A stretch of 64,000 nt of DNA from Pseudomonadales bacterium. Lineage in GTDB: Bacteria; Pseudomonadota; Gammaproteobacteria; Pseudomonadales; JAHRWD01. The stretch lies in assembly GCA_029210125.1 (NCBI GenBank), contig JARGPR010000013.1, forward strand, positions 1-64,000. Reading direction: 5' to 3'. The notes under the pieces are model-generated. The model saw only the letters and a program-made list of their open reading frames with translations. It did no database searches and was not told where the DNA came from. The position numbers and the translations under genes were made by a program. Positions within the stretch are counted from its first letter, which is position 1. Each line of letters begins with the position of its first letter. Below, piece by piece: positions 44,201-54,493 of this stretch.

Positions 44201-44848
44201 TTATGCTTGAGAGTGATGATTAGCTAGTCGTTTGTAAAGGTCTACAATGATCGCGCATGTTGCTCCCCATATTACATAACCATCGTAACTAGCTGAATAA
44301 TAAGATCTAATTAACTCTCCTACAGTTCTTTTGTGTATCTCGTAAACTGATGAGTCGGTAAAGAATTCAAGAGGTGGTTCAAGAACAGCAGCCACCTCAT
44401 CTGGGTTGGGATGGAACTCACCAGGATCTGCAACGTAACCTACTACGGGCGTAATTGAGTAACCGCTTTGGGTGTAATATTTTCCAAGTTTACCCAGTAT
44501 TTCAACGTCAGCACGATCAAGGCCTACCTCCTCATGAGTTTCCCGGAGTGCGGTTTCAAAATAATCTGCGTCGGTGTCGTCTACTCGGCCGCCTGGAAAG
44601 CATATTTGGCCGGCATGGCTGCGCAAGTGAGCACTTCTCCATGTCAACATAACCCTCAGCTCGCCATCTTTTACATAAATAGGAATGAGTACCGCAGAGT
44701 CCTTTTTACCCTCCGGTGAGATTACCCCAGCGGTAATATCGTCGGGGTTTAGCATTGGCTCGGGTTCTTTTTCGGCGTGGGACTCAAAGTACTCGATTAC
44801 TGACTGTAGTGTAGGGCGGATACGCGGCAGGTTGATTTCAATATTCAT
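44201..44848 (-). CDS. nudL: CoA pyrophosphatase, Nudix family
   Basis: A 215-residue Nudix hydrolase. The CoA-specific signature LTWRSAHLRSHAGQICFPGG leads straight into the Nudix box (GGRVDD, then TALRETHEEVGL), the order found in NudL-type CoA/acyl-CoA pyrophosphatases that cut CoA to 4'-phosphopantetheine and 3',5'-ADP. It begins 34 bp after pabB on the same strand, so they are probably co-transcribed. In a genome rich in acyl-CoA pathways it could help clear unusual CoA species (inference). Confidence 0.9.
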   Translation of the reverse strand: MNIEINLPRIRPTLQSVIEYFESHAEKEPEPMLNPDDITAGVISPEGKKDSAVLIPIYVKDGELRVMLTWRSAHLRSHAGQICFPGGRVDDTDADYFETALRETHEEVGLDRADVEILGKLGKYYTQSGYSITPVVGYVADPGEFHPNPDEVAAVLEPPLEFFTDSSVYEIHKRTVGELIRSYYSASYDGYVIWGATCAIIVDLYKRLANHHSQA

Positions 44849-44882
44849 GGGTAGCTAAGTTTTCCGTAGGCTTGCAGGGCAA

Positions 44883-46247
44883 TTAAGCGAGTGGTAGGCA
44901 ATTGATCAGACGATCTATCTTATCAAAGGATTCTTGATACTCCATCTCCACTTCTGAATCCGCGACAATTCCTCCGCCGCCCCAGCAATAAATTTTGTTT
45001 TTATTGCAAACCAGCGTACGAATGGCAATATTAAAATTCATGTCACCGTTTGCGGAAATGTATCCAATAGAGCCGCAATACACCGAGCGACGATGGGGCT
45101 CGAGTTCGGCAATGATTTCCATTGCTCTGCGTTTTGGAGCGCCGGTAATTGACCCCCCCGGGAAGCACCCGGTAAGTAAATCAATCGAATCGGAATTATT
45201 GTTGAGTGTTCCGGTTATTGAGCTGACTAGATGATGCACGTTGGAAAAAGATTGGAGCTTGCACAGTTCAAGCACCTCAACTGAGCCTGGGGTACAACTC
45301 TTCCCTAGATCGTTACGCAGTAAGTCTACAATCATCAAGTTCTCAGCGCGGTCTTTGTCGCTCTCCTGTAGTGCTTTTGCATTGGCGTAATCATCTTCGG
45401 CTGTTTTTCCTCTTGGGCGTGTTCCTTTGATGGGCTGAGTCGTGACCCTCAGCTGCTCGAGTGTAATAAACTGCTCTGGAGAGAGTGACAGCAAGGCACC
45501 TTCATCAAGTTCAATAAAGGCCGAGTAGGGAGAGGGTGTTGCGACACGAAGTTGTTGGTAGGCATCCAATGTGTCGCCGTGATAGCTTGCCGAAAATTGC
45601 TGAGACAGATTGACCTGGTAACAGTCTCCAGCGTGTATATAGTCGATTATTTTTTTAAAGGCATATTGGTAGTCTGAAAAGGGCATGTTTGAGACAAACT
45701 TACCGTTGAGCGCAAAAGGAGTGCGTGTTTGCGTATCTGGCAAATCATTGATGAGTAGTGATTTTATTTGACTGAACTGATCTGGGGCAAAGCCGGGCAG
45801 CGATACCAGAAAACACTCGTGTTTGAAATGATCGTTTACGATCGCCCATTCATACCAACCAAGCTGAACGTCTGGCAACTCTATTTTATCGGTTGCCAAT
45901 ATTTTGACCTGCTCAAGCTCCATTCCAGATTCATAGCCGAGGTAACCAATAAACCCACCCATAAAAGGCAAATTATTAGGAGGCTTTTCCAGTGCGCGGG
46001 TTGTATCAAGCTTTGATCTTATTTTTTTATAGGGGTTGGAGTAAGTTGGGGGGCTGGTAGAGGTATTTGAGCTGTACTTATGAGTTATCGAAAAAGCCGG
46101 GGCAGCACTGACAATGTCGTATCTACCGCCATCCGCCAGACTGGCGCAGCTATCTAAAAATACTGCTCGTCCCATATGTCGAACTTTAGAGAGGTAGTGA
46201 ATTGAGTCTTTTCGGTAGGGTAGCGGTTCAATCAGTGGTGGTTGCAT
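44883..46247 (-). CDS. pabB: Aminodeoxychorismate synthase component I
   Basis: A 454-residue chorismate-binding enzyme that makes 4-amino-4-deoxychorismate for folate. The C-terminal chorismate domain has PIKGTRPRGKT, NLMIVDLLRNDLGK, GSITGAPKRRAMEIIAELEPHRR and YCGSIGYIS. PIKGTRPRG, where the motif contains Lys in place of the PIAGTxxRG of TrpE, marks PabB. The N-terminal domain (FMGGFIGYLGYE) is of the TrpE/PabB type. No pabA is adjacent. Confidence 0.94.
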   Translation of the reverse strand: MQPPLIEPLPYRKDSIHYLSKVRHMGRAVFLDSCASLADGGRYDIVSAAPAFSITHKYSSNTSTSPPTYSNPYKKIRSKLDTTRALEKPPNNLPFMGGFIGYLGYESGMELEQVKILATDKIELPDVQLGWYEWAIVNDHFKHECFLVSLPGFAPDQFSQIKSLLINDLPDTQTRTPFALNGKFVSNMPFSDYQYAFKKIIDYIHAGDCYQVNLSQQFSASYHGDTLDAYQQLRVATPSPYSAFIELDEGALLSLSPEQFITLEQLRVTTQPIKGTRPRGKTAEDDYANAKALQESDKDRAENLMIVDLLRNDLGKSCTPGSVEVLELCKLQSFSNVHHLVSSITGTLNNNSDSIDLLTGCFPGGSITGAPKRRAMEIIAELEPHRRSVYCGSIGYISANGDMNFNIAIRTLVCNKNKIYCWGGGGIVADSEVEMEYQESFDKIDRLINCLPLA

Positions 46248-46582
46248 GAAGCTAGAATCACTTTATAAATCATGTATATATAGGTGGATTTGAAGAAATA
46301 ACATTAGGTTTTTAGCTAAGGTTCTAATTTGACACACTTCATGCTAAATATTAGACTCACGGCGTTTTTAGATGGTCAAGGCCATGTCGCTTAACTTAGG
46401 TAAGCACTTAGTTACTCACTCGGTTAAGCCCAGCGCCTTCAGACTTGATTTGTGCTTATACAGGTTTGTGCATATCAAGCCCGACTCAAACCAATATGGC
46501 CAATGGTCATATTTCACCAGCCAGCCTTCTAGCGCACCGCATACTCTGAGGCGGCGCACAGAAATTGTAAGGGTAAAGCATC
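46248..46582. other. 335-bp gap between pabB and prpB
   Basis: No gene is supported here. The promoter of prpB should lie within it, but I see no convincing sigma-54 (GG-N10-GC) or sigma-70 pair. A divergent prpR regulator gene, common beside prpB, is absent. Confidence 0.4.
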
Positions 46583-47473
46583 ATGACTTCACAGCCAACA
46601 GCCGGCGCACGTTTTCGCCAGGCATTAATTGATAATAATCCTCTCCAGGTTGTAGGCACTATAAATGCCTACACTGCCCTGATGGCAGAACGTGTTGGCC
46701 ATCAGGCGATCTACCTGTCGGGCGCAGGGGTGGCAAACGCATCCTATGGTCTTCCTGACTTAGGTATCACCTCACTCAACGACGTGCTGGAAGATGTGCG
46801 TCGTATTACTGGCGCAACATCGGTGCCGTTGCTGGTTGATATCGATACTGGTTGGGGGGGTGCTTTTAATATCGCCCGTTCCGTGAAGGATATGACAAAG
46901 GCGGGTGCGGCTGCGGTTCATATTGAAGACCAGGTTGCGGCGAAACGTTGCGGTCACCGCCCAAACAAAGCCATCGTTAGCCAGCAAGAGATGGTTGATC
47001 GTGTTAAAGCGGCGGTCGATGCACGTACTGACGACAGTTTTGTAATCATGGCACGTACCGACGCGCTAGCGGTTGAAGGTATGAATGCCGCCATTGACCG
47101 GGCTGCGGCCTGTGTTGAAGCCGGTGCCGACGCAATTTTTCCAGAAGCATTAACCGAACTCGAACAATACAAAACCTTAACTAAGGTGATTAAAGTGCCT
47201 GTATTGGCCAATATTACAGAGTTTGGTCAAACACCATTATTCAATAAGATTGAATTGGCAGAGTCTGGTGTTGCGATGGTGTTATATCCACTGAGTGCGG
47301 CGCGAGCCATGAATAAGGCGGCTCTAAACGTATATCAAACTTTACTGGACACCGGTTGCCAGGAATCAGTTGTTGATACCATGCAGACCCGTAACGAATT
47401 ATACGACTTTTTGAATTATCACGATTACGAAGACAAATTGGATGCATTATTTGCTAAGGAGCAAGGAAAATGA
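46583..47473 (+). CDS. prpB: 2-methylisocitrate lyase
   Basis: A 296-residue cytoplasmic enzyme of the methylcitrate cycle that splits 2-methylisocitrate to pyruvate and succinate. The catalytic loop is KRCGH at 121-125 (Cys123, as in E. coli PrpB), and VDIDTGWGG holds the metal site. The KRCGHRP version and the short length separate it from isocitrate lyase (encoded at 4571). Its last 4 bp overlap prpC (ATGA), so translation is coupled. Propionyl-CoA from odd or methyl-branched chains is the likely source. Confidence 0.95.
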   Translation: MTSQPTAGARFRQALIDNNPLQVVGTINAYTALMAERVGHQAIYLSGAGVANASYGLPDLGITSLNDVLEDVRRITGATSVPLLVDIDTGWGGAFNIARSVKDMTKAGAAAVHIEDQVAAKRCGHRPNKAIVSQQEMVDRVKAAVDARTDDSFVIMARTDALAVEGMNAAIDRAAACVEAGADAIFPEALTELEQYKTLTKVIKVPVLANITEFGQTPLFNKIELAESGVAMVLYPLSAARAMNKAALNVYQTLLDTGCQESVVDTMQTRNELYDFLNYHDYEDKLDALFAKEQGK

Positions 47474-48594
47474 CAAACAAAGCACTTGGTGGAGCGGGCT
47501 TACGGGGTCAAGTAGCCGGTAAAACAGCACTTTCCACAGTCGGCACAGCGGGCTCAGGCCTAACCTATTGTGGCTACGATGTTAAAGATCTAGCGGATAA
47601 CGCTACCTTCGAAGAAACTGCATATCTAATCTTTAACGGTGAACTACCGAATCAATCCCAGTTGGATAGCTACAAACAAAAACTGAAGGGGCTTCGTGGT
47701 CTACCCGATGCTCTCAAGAGTGTGCTGGAACTTATCCCTGCTGACGCGCACCCGATGGATGTAATGCGAACTGGCTGTTCAATGCTCGGCAACCTGGAAA
47801 CTGAAGCTGATTTTGATCAGCAGCGGGATTCAGCCGACAGGCTGTTAGCCCTGTTCCCCTCAATCATTGCATATTGGTACCGCTTCTCTCATGACGGTGT
47901 ACGTATTGACACCGAAACCGATGATGATCAAATAAGTGCTCACTTTCTGCACATGTTGCACGGCGAAAAGCCCAGCGAACTGCATACTCGCGTACTAGAT
48001 GTGTCGTTGATTCTTTATGCTGAACATGAATTTAACGCATCGACCTTTACTGCACGGGTTTGTGCTTCGACTCTTTCTGATATGCACTCTTGCATTACTG
48101 GCGCCATTGGCACGCTAAGAGGACCTCTGCACGGTGGAGCCAACGAGGCGGCTATGGATATGATTGAGGCCTTCAAAGATCCCGATCACGCTGAAGCTGA
48201 GATCATGGGAATGCTGGCTCGCAAAGATAAAATCATGGGCTTTGGCCACGCGATTTATCGTGAGTCTGACCCGCGTAATGTCATCATCAAAGAGTGGAGT
48301 GAAAAACTCGCCGAAACCGTGGGTGACAAAGTACTGTATCCAGTTTCTGTCCGTTGTGAAGAGGTGATGTGGCGCGAGAAAAAATTATTCTGTAATGCAG
48401 ATTTTTTCCATGCATCAACCTATCACTTCATGGGTATTCCAACCAAACTATTTACCCCGTTGTTTGTATGTTCACGCCTTGTAGGTTGGGCTGCACACGT
48501 TATGGAGCAACGTGCGGATAACCGCATTATTCGCCCCAGTGCTGAATATGTCGGTGTTGAATTGCGTAAAGTGAATGCTATCGCTGATCGTTAA
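47470..48594 (+). CDS. prpC: 2-methylcitrate synthase
   Basis: A 374-residue citrate-synthase-fold enzyme that condenses propionyl-CoA with oxaloacetate. [18 protein letters not shown] opens it. The catalytic His is in [12 protein letters not shown] (about 222-233), with a second His in [13 protein letters not shown] (about 256-268) and Asp in [18 protein letters not shown]. The sequence style and the prpB linkage distinguish it from GltA. A prpD or acnD/prpF dehydratase is not in the window, so the cycle must be completed elsewhere. Confidence 0.94.
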   Translation: MTNKALGGAGLRGQVAGKTALSTVGTAGSGLTYCGYDVKDLADNATFEETAYLIFNGELPNQSQLDSYKQKLKGLRGLPDALKSVLELIPADAHPMDVMRTGCSMLGNLETEADFDQQRDSADRLLALFPSIIAYWYRFSHDGVRIDTETDDDQISAHFLHMLHGEKPSELHTRVLDVSLILYAEHEFNASTFTARVCASTLSDMHSCITGAIGTLRGPLHGGANEAAMDMIEAFKDPDHAEAEIMGMLARKDKIMGFGHAIYRESDPRNVIIKEWSEKLAETVGDKVLYPVSVRCEEVMWREKKLFCNADFFHASTYHFMGIPTKLFTPLFVCSRLVGWAAHVMEQRADNRIIRPSAEYVGVELRKVNAIADR

Positions 48595-48608
48595 TTTATA
48601 ACCCGATT

Positions 48609-48659
48609 CTGGCTTCCTTGTCTGCGATGACCAGGAAGCCAGTTATCTACTGTTTTTTA
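48609..48659 (+). terminator. Probable terminator after prpC
   Basis: CTGGCTTCCT (48609-48618) pairs with AGGAAGCCAG (48633-48642). The T-run (near 48653-48658) follows about 10 nt later, so termination may be inefficient. Confidence 0.55.
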
Positions 48660-48786
48660 TATTCCCGCGCACGATACCAAAAAAATCACATCCATATCCC
48701 TCCTCATTTTACTGCGGAATATAAGCCCGTAGACCCCTATGTATCGCTATAATTATTTGATAAGCATAACTCGAGAGTAAATTGAT

Positions 48787-49020
48787 ATGAGCGATGTTGT
48801 TTTTTCGCTGGATACCTGTGGTCTGTTTTGCCCCGAACCCGTGATGTTATTGCACAACAAAATCGATCAGATTAGTGTGGGTGAATTAGTAGAGGTGATT
48901 GCTACCGACCCTTCGACTCAACGGGATATTCCAAAATTTTGCGCTTTTTTGGATCATGAGTTGCTCTCCAGTCGTGAAGAAGACAAACGTTTTTTCTATC
49001 TCATACGAAAAGGCAGCTAA
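48787..49020 (+). CDS. tusA: Sulfur carrier protein TusA family
   Basis: A 77-residue protein with the TusA signature [14 protein letters not shown]. Cys15 in CPEP is the persulfide-carrying residue. TusA relays sulfur from IscS for 2-thiouridine modification of tRNA and for other sulfur pathways. The length is normal for the family. It stands alone before cysC; the 140-bp gap makes co-transcription uncertain. Confidence 0.92.
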   Translation: MSDVVFSLDTCGLFCPEPVMLLHNKIDQISVGELVEVIATDPSTQRDIPKFCAFLDHELLSSREEDKRFFYLIRKGS

Positions 49021-49160
49021 CTTCTTTGTATAGTGCTTCTAATAATCGCCTAAACTTAGCAAACAGTATTTTTACTTTAAGGTATTCACTTTCAGCACCT
49101 GATAATTTGTCATCGTTATCCGATTAAATCATGATCACCAAAAGGACGTAGATTAAAGAC

Positions 49161-49757
49161 ATGAAGAATGACAACATCGTTTGGCATCCGCACAACATTA
49201 AAAAACTCGACCGAGCCAACCAAAAAAAACAAAAACCCTGCCTGCTCTGGTTTACAGGGCTCAGCGGCTCCGGTAAATCAACCCTGGCTGGGGCCCTTGA
49301 AGAGCGACTGTTTGGTTTGAATCGCCACGTATATCTGCTTGATGGAGACAATGTTCGCCATGGGCTTAACAAAGACCTGGGGTTTAGTGATAGCGACCGT
49401 GTTGAGAATATTCGCAGAATAGGGGAGGCGTCTAAACTTTTTGTGGATGCCGGACTAATTGTCCTTTCTGCCTTTATTTCGCCTTTCAAGCAGGATCGAG
49501 ACATGGTCCGTAGCCTGTTTGATGAGGGCGAATTTATAGAGGTTTTTATGGATACCTCTTTGGAAACCTGTGAGCAACGTGATCCAAAAGGGTTGTATAA
49601 GAAAGCCAGAAGCGGAGAGATAAAGTATTTCACCGGCATTGACTCCCCCTACGAAGCCCCAGAGCAACCGGAAATTCGTATCCATTCAACTGAGGCAAAT
49701 TTTGAGCAATCTGTTGATCAGATTATTGATTACTTACACGCGCATAAAATTTTATAG
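49161..49757 (+). CDS. cysC: Adenylyl-sulfate kinase
   Basis: A 198-residue stand-alone APS kinase that makes PAPS for sulfate assimilation or sulfation. The P-loop is GLSGSGKST at 33-41, then [16 protein letters not shown] and [10 protein letters not shown], and [27 protein letters not shown] forms the lid. It is not fused to CysN, and cysDN are absent here. With ugd and rmlA next to it, a role in sulfated surface sugars is possible as well as assimilation (inference). Confidence 0.95.
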   Translation: MKNDNIVWHPHNIKKLDRANQKKQKPCLLWFTGLSGSGKSTLAGALEERLFGLNRHVYLLDGDNVRHGLNKDLGFSDSDRVENIRRIGEASKLFVDAGLIVLSAFISPFKQDRDMVRSLFDEGEFIEVFMDTSLETCEQRDPKGLYKKARSGEIKYFTGIDSPYEAPEQPEIRIHSTEANFEQSVDQIIDYLHAHKIL

Positions 49758-49839
49758 TGCAAATAGTACGCTTATACGCCGATCTGATTGGTTGTAATTC
49801 CGCCGCATTAGGCAAGAACGAATACAGGAAATATCGATA

Positions 49840-51144
49840 ATGAATGTAGCAATGATTGGAACCGGCTATGTAGGTTTGGTTTCCGGAACCTGTTTTTCCG
49901 AGTTTGGTGCCAATGTAACCTGTATTGATATCGATCAGTCTAAGGTTGATAAACTGAATGATGGCGCTATTCCGATCTACGAACCCGGTCTTGAAGTGCT
50001 GGTACAAAAAAATGTCGCTTCGGGACGCCTAACATTCACTACCGAATTTACTGAATCGGTCGGTAATGCTGACCTCGTATTCATCGCAGTTGGCACGCCA
50101 TCAAGGCGAGGTGATGGTTTTGCAGATCTGACCTATGTTTACGATGCTGCAAAAGAGGTGGCTAAACACCTTAAGGGTTACACGGTGATTGTTGATAAAT
50201 CGACAGTGCCAGTCGGAACTGCTCGAAATGTAAAACGAATTATTGCAGAGCAAAACCCCGTTGCGGATTTTGATGTAGCCTCCAATCCGGAATTTTTGAG
50301 AGAAGGTGCAGCGATATCTGATTTCACTCGGCCTGACCGCGTGGTGATTGGAGTCGAAACCGAGCGTGCGGAAAACCTCTTACGTGAACTGTACAGACCA
50401 CTAAATCTGATTGAAACTCCTATTTTAGCGACGGATCTCGAAAGCGCCGAGTTGATCAAATACGCAGCTAACGCATTTCTGGCAACCAAAATCAGCTTTA
50501 TCAACGAAATGTCGGGATTGTGTGAAGCGGTTGGGGCAGATGTCCAAGCCGTTGCAAAAGGGATGGGGATGGATGGTCGAATCGGCCGGAAGTTTTTACA
50601 TGCTGGCCCCGGCTATGGCGGCTCCTGTTTTCCAAAGGATACCCAGGCTCTGGTTCGTATCGCGCAGGAACATGAATCCCCATGTCGAATTGTTGAAGCC
50701 GTCATTGAAGTCAATGCTGGCCAAAAAGCTCGAATGATTAAGAAAATCCGCAGTGCTTTGGGTAACGATGTGGCCGGCAAAAAAATCAGTATATTGGGCC
50801 TGACATTTAAACCTGAAACCGATGATATGCGCGACGCACCTTCGCTATCTATTCTGCCAGCATTGATAGAAAAGGGTGCCATTATTCACGCCCATGATCC
50901 ACAGGGCATTGATGAGGCCAAATTACACCTTCCCGCCGAGGTTCAGTATTTTGAAGATGCCTATAAAGCGATGGCCGATACCGATGCAGTGGTGATTTTG
51001 ACCGAATGGAATGCCTATCGCGGGCTTGATCTGAAGCTAGTAAAACAGACAATGAAAGGCGATCAGTTTATTGACCTCCGTAATATCTATGATCGTGATC
51101 AGGTTGAATCCAAAGGTTTTGTATACACTGCTATTGGCCGTTAA
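49840..51144 (+). CDS. ugd: UDP-glucose 6-dehydrogenase
   Basis: A 434-residue NAD-dependent enzyme that oxidises UDP-glucose to UDP-glucuronate for surface polysaccharide. The N-terminal Rossmann motif is GTGYVGLVSG (about 7-16), and the catalytic Cys263 lies in GGSCFPKDTQAL. TFKPETDDMRDAPS opens the C-terminal UDP-binding domain. It lies 82 bp after cysC and 79 bp before rmlA on the same strand. Confidence 0.95.
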   Translation: MNVAMIGTGYVGLVSGTCFSEFGANVTCIDIDQSKVDKLNDGAIPIYEPGLEVLVQKNVASGRLTFTTEFTESVGNADLVFIAVGTPSRRGDGFADLTYVYDAAKEVAKHLKGYTVIVDKSTVPVGTARNVKRIIAEQNPVADFDVASNPEFLREGAAISDFTRPDRVVIGVETERAENLLRELYRPLNLIETPILATDLESAELIKYAANAFLATKISFINEMSGLCEAVGADVQAVAKGMGMDGRIGRKFLHAGPGYGGSCFPKDTQALVRIAQEHESPCRIVEAVIEVNAGQKARMIKKIRSALGNDVAGKKISILGLTFKPETDDMRDAPSLSILPALIEKGAIIHAHDPQGIDEAKLHLPAEVQYFEDAYKAMADTDAVVILTEWNAYRGLDLKLVKQTMKGDQFIDLRNIYDRDQVESKGFVYTAIGR

Positions 51145-51223
51145 ATTGTTTTAATTTTGTTGAATCGAATAACAAAGCCGAATTAAAAAAATTGAATTTT
51201 AGAAAAGTCGAATAGAGAAAAAA

Positions 51224-52102
51224 ATGAGAAAAGGAATTATTTTAGCCGGCGGATCCGGTACCCGTCTCTACCCAATTACCCAAACGGTTTCCAAGCAGTT
51301 ACTGCCGGTTTATGACAAACCGATGATCTATTACCCCCTCAGTATTTTGATGGAGGCGGGCATTCGCGATGTACTAGTCATATCGACACCTGAAGATACA
51401 CCACGTTTTGAGCAACTACTGAAGGATGGCAGTCAATGGGGTATAAACATCGAATACGCTGTCCAGCCCTCGCCAGATGGTTTAGCCCAGGCGTTTATCA
51501 TTGGTGAAAACTTTATAGGTAATGATGAGTCAGCTCTGATTTTGGGCGATAACCTGTTTTTCGGCTTTGACCTGGTCAAGAACTTGCAAACCGCCTCGCA
51601 GCAAAAATCGGGTGCTACCGTATTTGCGTACCCTGTAAGCGATCCGGAGCGGTATGGGGTGGTTGAGTTCGATAGATCAGGAAAAGCAAAAAGCCTTGAA
51701 GAGAAGCCTGAGCAACCCAAATCCAACTATGCGGTTACCGGCCTCTATTTTTACGATAACCAGGTGGTGGATATAGCGAAGGCAGTGAAACCTTCGGCCA
51801 GAGGTGAGCTTGAAATTACCGAAGTGAATAATCAATACCTCAAAATGAATCAACTCGATGTACAAACGATGGGCCGTGGTACCGCATGGCTCGACACCGG
51901 TACACACGATTCATTGTTAGAAGCGGGACAATTTATCCAGACCATCGAAAAAAGACAGGGTTTGAAAGTCGCTTGTCTTGAAGAGATCGCCTTTCAGATG
52001 GATTATATCTCTGCGGAGCAGTTAGAAAGGCTTGCAGAGCCTTTAAAGAAAAATGGCTATGGGCAGTATCTGTTAAACATTCTGCGCAACCAGCAAAAGT
52101 AG
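51224..52102 (+). CDS. rmlA: Glucose-1-phosphate thymidylyltransferase
   Basis: A 292-residue enzyme that makes dTDP-glucose from dTTP and glucose-1-phosphate, the first step to dTDP-rhamnose and other deoxysugars. [11 protein letters not shown] (about 9-19), [26 protein letters not shown] and the [14 protein letters not shown] segment are all canonical. The length is standard (about 290). rmlB, rmlC and rmlD are not adjacent, so this copy is separate from any rhamnose operon. Confidence 0.95.
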   Translation: MRKGIILAGGSGTRLYPITQTVSKQLLPVYDKPMIYYPLSILMEAGIRDVLVISTPEDTPRFEQLLKDGSQWGINIEYAVQPSPDGLAQAFIIGENFIGNDESALILGDNLFFGFDLVKNLQTASQQKSGATVFAYPVSDPERYGVVEFDRSGKAKSLEEKPEQPKSNYAVTGLYFYDNQVVDIAKAVKPSARGELEITEVNNQYLKMNQLDVQTMGRGTAWLDTGTHDSLLEAGQFIQTIEKRQGLKVACLEEIAFQMDYISAEQLERLAEPLKKNGYGQYLLNILRNQQK

Positions 52103-52114
52103 GAAAACAGCGGT

Positions 52115-52858
52115 TTGAGTACAAGCAAAATTGCTATTATTGGAGGCTCCAGCCTTACCCGTCTGGAGCAACTAAAAAACTGTACCGCGATTAGGCAAAC
52201 CACTGAATACGGCGAACCATCATCCGACATTCAGCTCGGGGATTTTGGCGGCAAACAAGTCGCTTTTCTTGCACGGCATGGATCTGACTATCAAATACCG
52301 CCGCACCTGATTAATTATCGGGCCAATATTCAAGCCCTGAAACAGATAGGTATTGAAAAAATATTGGCGGTTAATACGGTTGGCGGCATTCATTCTGATA
52401 TGCCAGCGGGCACAATCGTAATCCCGGATCAAATGATTGATTACAGCTGGGGTAGGGAGTCTACCTATTCCGGTGCTGGTAACGTGATATTTATTGAGTT
52501 TGAGAAACCATTCGATGTGGAAATTAGACGAAACTTAAGTACCGCAGCAGCCCGGATACAGCTAGATTGTATCGATTATGGTGTATACGGTTGTACCCAG
52601 GGCCCCAGGTTGGAAACCGCAGCCGAAATTAATCGGCTTGAGCGCGATGGCTGCGATCTGGTCGGCATGACCGCAATGCCCGAAGCAGCGCTTGCCCGTG
52701 AGCTCGGAATCGCATACGCCTCCATTTGTTTGGTCGTGAACCCCGCCGCCGGTCGCAGCGACAGACCGATTTCTATGGATGAGGTCGCGAAGGTTGCATC
52801 TGTGGGAATGGTAAAAGTGGTACAACTGCTTGAGCAAACCGTAGGCTCACTTAAATAA
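52115..52858 (+). CDS. S-methyl-5'-thioinosine phosphorylase
   Basis: A 247-residue purine nucleoside phosphorylase-family enzyme. FLARHGSDYQIPPHLINYRANIQAL-type residues bind phosphate and ribose, followed by NTVGGIH, GCTQGPRLETAAEI, LVGMTAMPEAALARELG and VVNPAAG. The match to Pseudomonas aeruginosa methylthioinosine phosphorylase (PA3004), as I recall it, is close throughout, which favours methylthioinosine over methylthioadenosine as substrate. Translation probably starts at the TTG at 52115, 12 bp after rmlA. Confidence 0.88.
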   Translation: MSTSKIAIIGGSSLTRLEQLKNCTAIRQTTEYGEPSSDIQLGDFGGKQVAFLARHGSDYQIPPHLINYRANIQALKQIGIEKILAVNTVGGIHSDMPAGTIVIPDQMIDYSWGRESTYSGAGNVIFIEFEKPFDVEIRRNLSTAAARIQLDCIDYGVYGCTQGPRLETAAEINRLERDGCDLVGMTAMPEAALARELGIAYASICLVVNPAAGRSDRPISMDEVAKVASVGMVKVVQLLEQTVGSLK

Positions 52859-52886
52859 GCGATTTCGTCCGCTTTCTTTTTTTTTC
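52856..52886 (+). terminator. Weak terminator after the phosphorylase gene
   Basis: AAGCG and CGCTT pair over a short loop and are followed by a T-rich run. The stem is only 5 bp. Confidence 0.4.
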
Positions 52887-52928
52887 TTTGCCTTTCCCGT
52901 TATATTCTTAATTAAGATTTAGTGTTAT

Positions 52929-53888
52929 TCAGTCTTCGGTGCGGCTCTGTTTTGAAGCAGCAGGCCGTAACCAGAGCGCAGTCTTTTCATCCAACTTTTC
53001 AAACTGCTCTGACTCATAGGGAATGGCTTCAACCAGCACGCCTAACAATGGGTGATCAAGATAATGGAGTTCTTTGCTTTTCATACGTCGTTTTTGGTTC
53101 ATGACGTAGGTGATGATGCGCTGAGGTTTGCGGATATAAAATGGCAGAGGCTGAGTTTCCGGTTTATCGACGAATAGTTTGTTTGCGCTTTGTGCTGCAT
53201 TCGCATTCTGTTGCCCTATAGTCGGTAATGCGTCAAGCTTAAAATCAAATAGCTTTTCCAGCAATTGCTCTTGCTCAGGAATAGGTAGGGGTACATCAGA
53301 GGTCTGAATCCCCATCCGCTGGAGGGATTTCTCATATTCGTGCAACCATAAGTCCACTTCAAGATGCAGGTACCGTTTTTGGCTAAATCGTACCCACCCC
53401 TCAAGCTGTTGGTGTTCGCCGAATGATTTTCCGCCAGATATTGCGATAGGCTGGCCGGTTACCCCGGTGCCAAGTTTCTGGCGCCACTGTTTGTAAAAGA
53501 GTGTCCGAAAACCTGCGGAACGGCGAATGTTACGATTAGCCTGTACAAACCCTGATTCAGGGGCATCCATCAAACTATAGTTTTGTGGTAGATCAATTAG
53601 AGGGTTGCCGGGTTGTTTTGATGTATCGCGCAGATAGGTGGTTTTTTTGGGGTAACCGAGTTCAACCAGACGGGGCCACTGTTCAGCGTCCGCCCCCTGG
53701 GTTTTACCCTTTAGGTGCTGGAATACCAGTAGGTTGATTTGGTACCACTGCTCTTTTGGTGAATCGGACTCGCTTTTAGCAAAGACGGCATTCGAAGAGA
53801 GCGTTAAAAATAATACAAGCAGTAATACCTGAGCTATGCGGTACGACTGATATATCAAATAGTTCAACAGGTTGTTTTTGTGATTCAT
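52929..53888 (-). CDS. CsiV-like periplasmic peptidoglycan-associated protein
   Basis: A 319-residue exported protein. An N-terminal basic stretch and hydrophobic core (about 16-37, ending SNAVFA) form a signal peptide, then QWYQINLLVFQHL and repeated basic/aromatic segments typical of CsiV. CsiV of Vibrio cholerae binds peptidoglycan and helps LpoA activate PBP1A, and lies next to mfd. Here mfd is on the same strand upstream, but two cytochrome genes on the plus strand separate them. Assignment rests on motif style and neighbourhood. Confidence 0.78.
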   Translation of the reverse strand: MNHKNNLLNYLIYQSYRIAQVLLLVLFLTLSSNAVFAKSESDSPKEQWYQINLLVFQHLKGKTQGADAEQWPRLVELGYPKKTTYLRDTSKQPGNPLIDLPQNYSLMDAPESGFVQANRNIRRSAGFRTLFYKQWRQKLGTGVTGQPIAISGGKSFGEHQQLEGWVRFSQKRYLHLEVDLWLHEYEKSLQRMGIQTSDVPLPIPEQEQLLEKLFDFKLDALPTIGQQNANAAQSANKLFVDKPETQPLPFYIRKPQRIITYVMNQKRRMKSKELHYLDHPLLGVLVEAIPYESEQFEKLDEKTALWLRPAASKQSRTED

Positions 53889-54010
53889 AGGTTTTTATTA
53901 TAACCTGAGAGCCGCCACAGCACTCCACAAATGTAACCCAGTCCGGTTTTACGAACCTGGTCAATGCAAGTATATTGTCTGGATACCAATAATTGTAAAA
54001 AGGAATTGTC

Positions 54011-54478
54011 ATGAAACCTGCATCAAGAATATGTTTGATTCTCTTCGGTCTTTCTGTAGCCGTACCCGGTTTTGCGGCCGACGACCCCAATATCAATGCA
54101 ATTAAAGCGCGTCAGGGTGAAATGGCCATCAGAGCATTTAATGTCGGGCCGCTATTTGCCATGGCGAAAGGGAAAATGGACTACGACCCGGTGCTGGCCA
54201 GCAAACTAGTCGGCAACTTAAAGTTACTGCTTGATCTGGACACTAGCCGAGATTGGCCTAAGGGGTCCGATAACAAAAGCTACCCGAAGAAAACACATGC
54301 TTTGCCCGCAATCTGGACAACCTATCCTGAAATAGGCAAGTACGGAAAAAAATACGCTACAGCGGTGAACGAACTTAGCGAGGTAGCAGGAAATGGCCTC
54401 GGGGCATTGCAGTCAAAAGTCGGTGCGCTCGGGAAATCCTGTAAAGGGTGCCACGATGAGTTTCAGGATGAACACTAG
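54011..54478 (+). CDS. Cytochrome c'
   Basis: A 155-residue periplasmic class II c-type cytochrome. A signal peptide ends near AVPGFA-ADD (about 22). The four-helix domain has its heme site at the C-terminal end, CKGCH (Cys144, Cys147, His148), the usual cytochrome c' position, with RQGEMAIRAFNVGPL in helix A. Cytochromes c' bind NO or CO and may buffer nitrosative stress. A b561 gene follows by 15 bp, a common pairing for electron supply. Confidence 0.92.
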   Translation: MKPASRICLILFGLSVAVPGFAADDPNINAIKARQGEMAIRAFNVGPLFAMAKGKMDYDPVLASKLVGNLKLLLDLDTSRDWPKGSDNKSYPKKTHALPAIWTTYPEIGKYGKKYATAVNELSEVAGNGLGALQSKVGALGKSCKGCHDEFQDEH

Positions 54479-54493
54479 CGCCGCTTACCTAAG

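Noticed and set aside
46372-46632. 86-codon frame overlapping the prpB start
   Set aside because: It overlaps the strongly supported prpB start in another frame and has no ribosome site.
46583-47473. Second isocitrate lyase
   Set aside because: KRCGH with RP, the 296-residue length and overlap with prpC identify methylisocitrate lyase.
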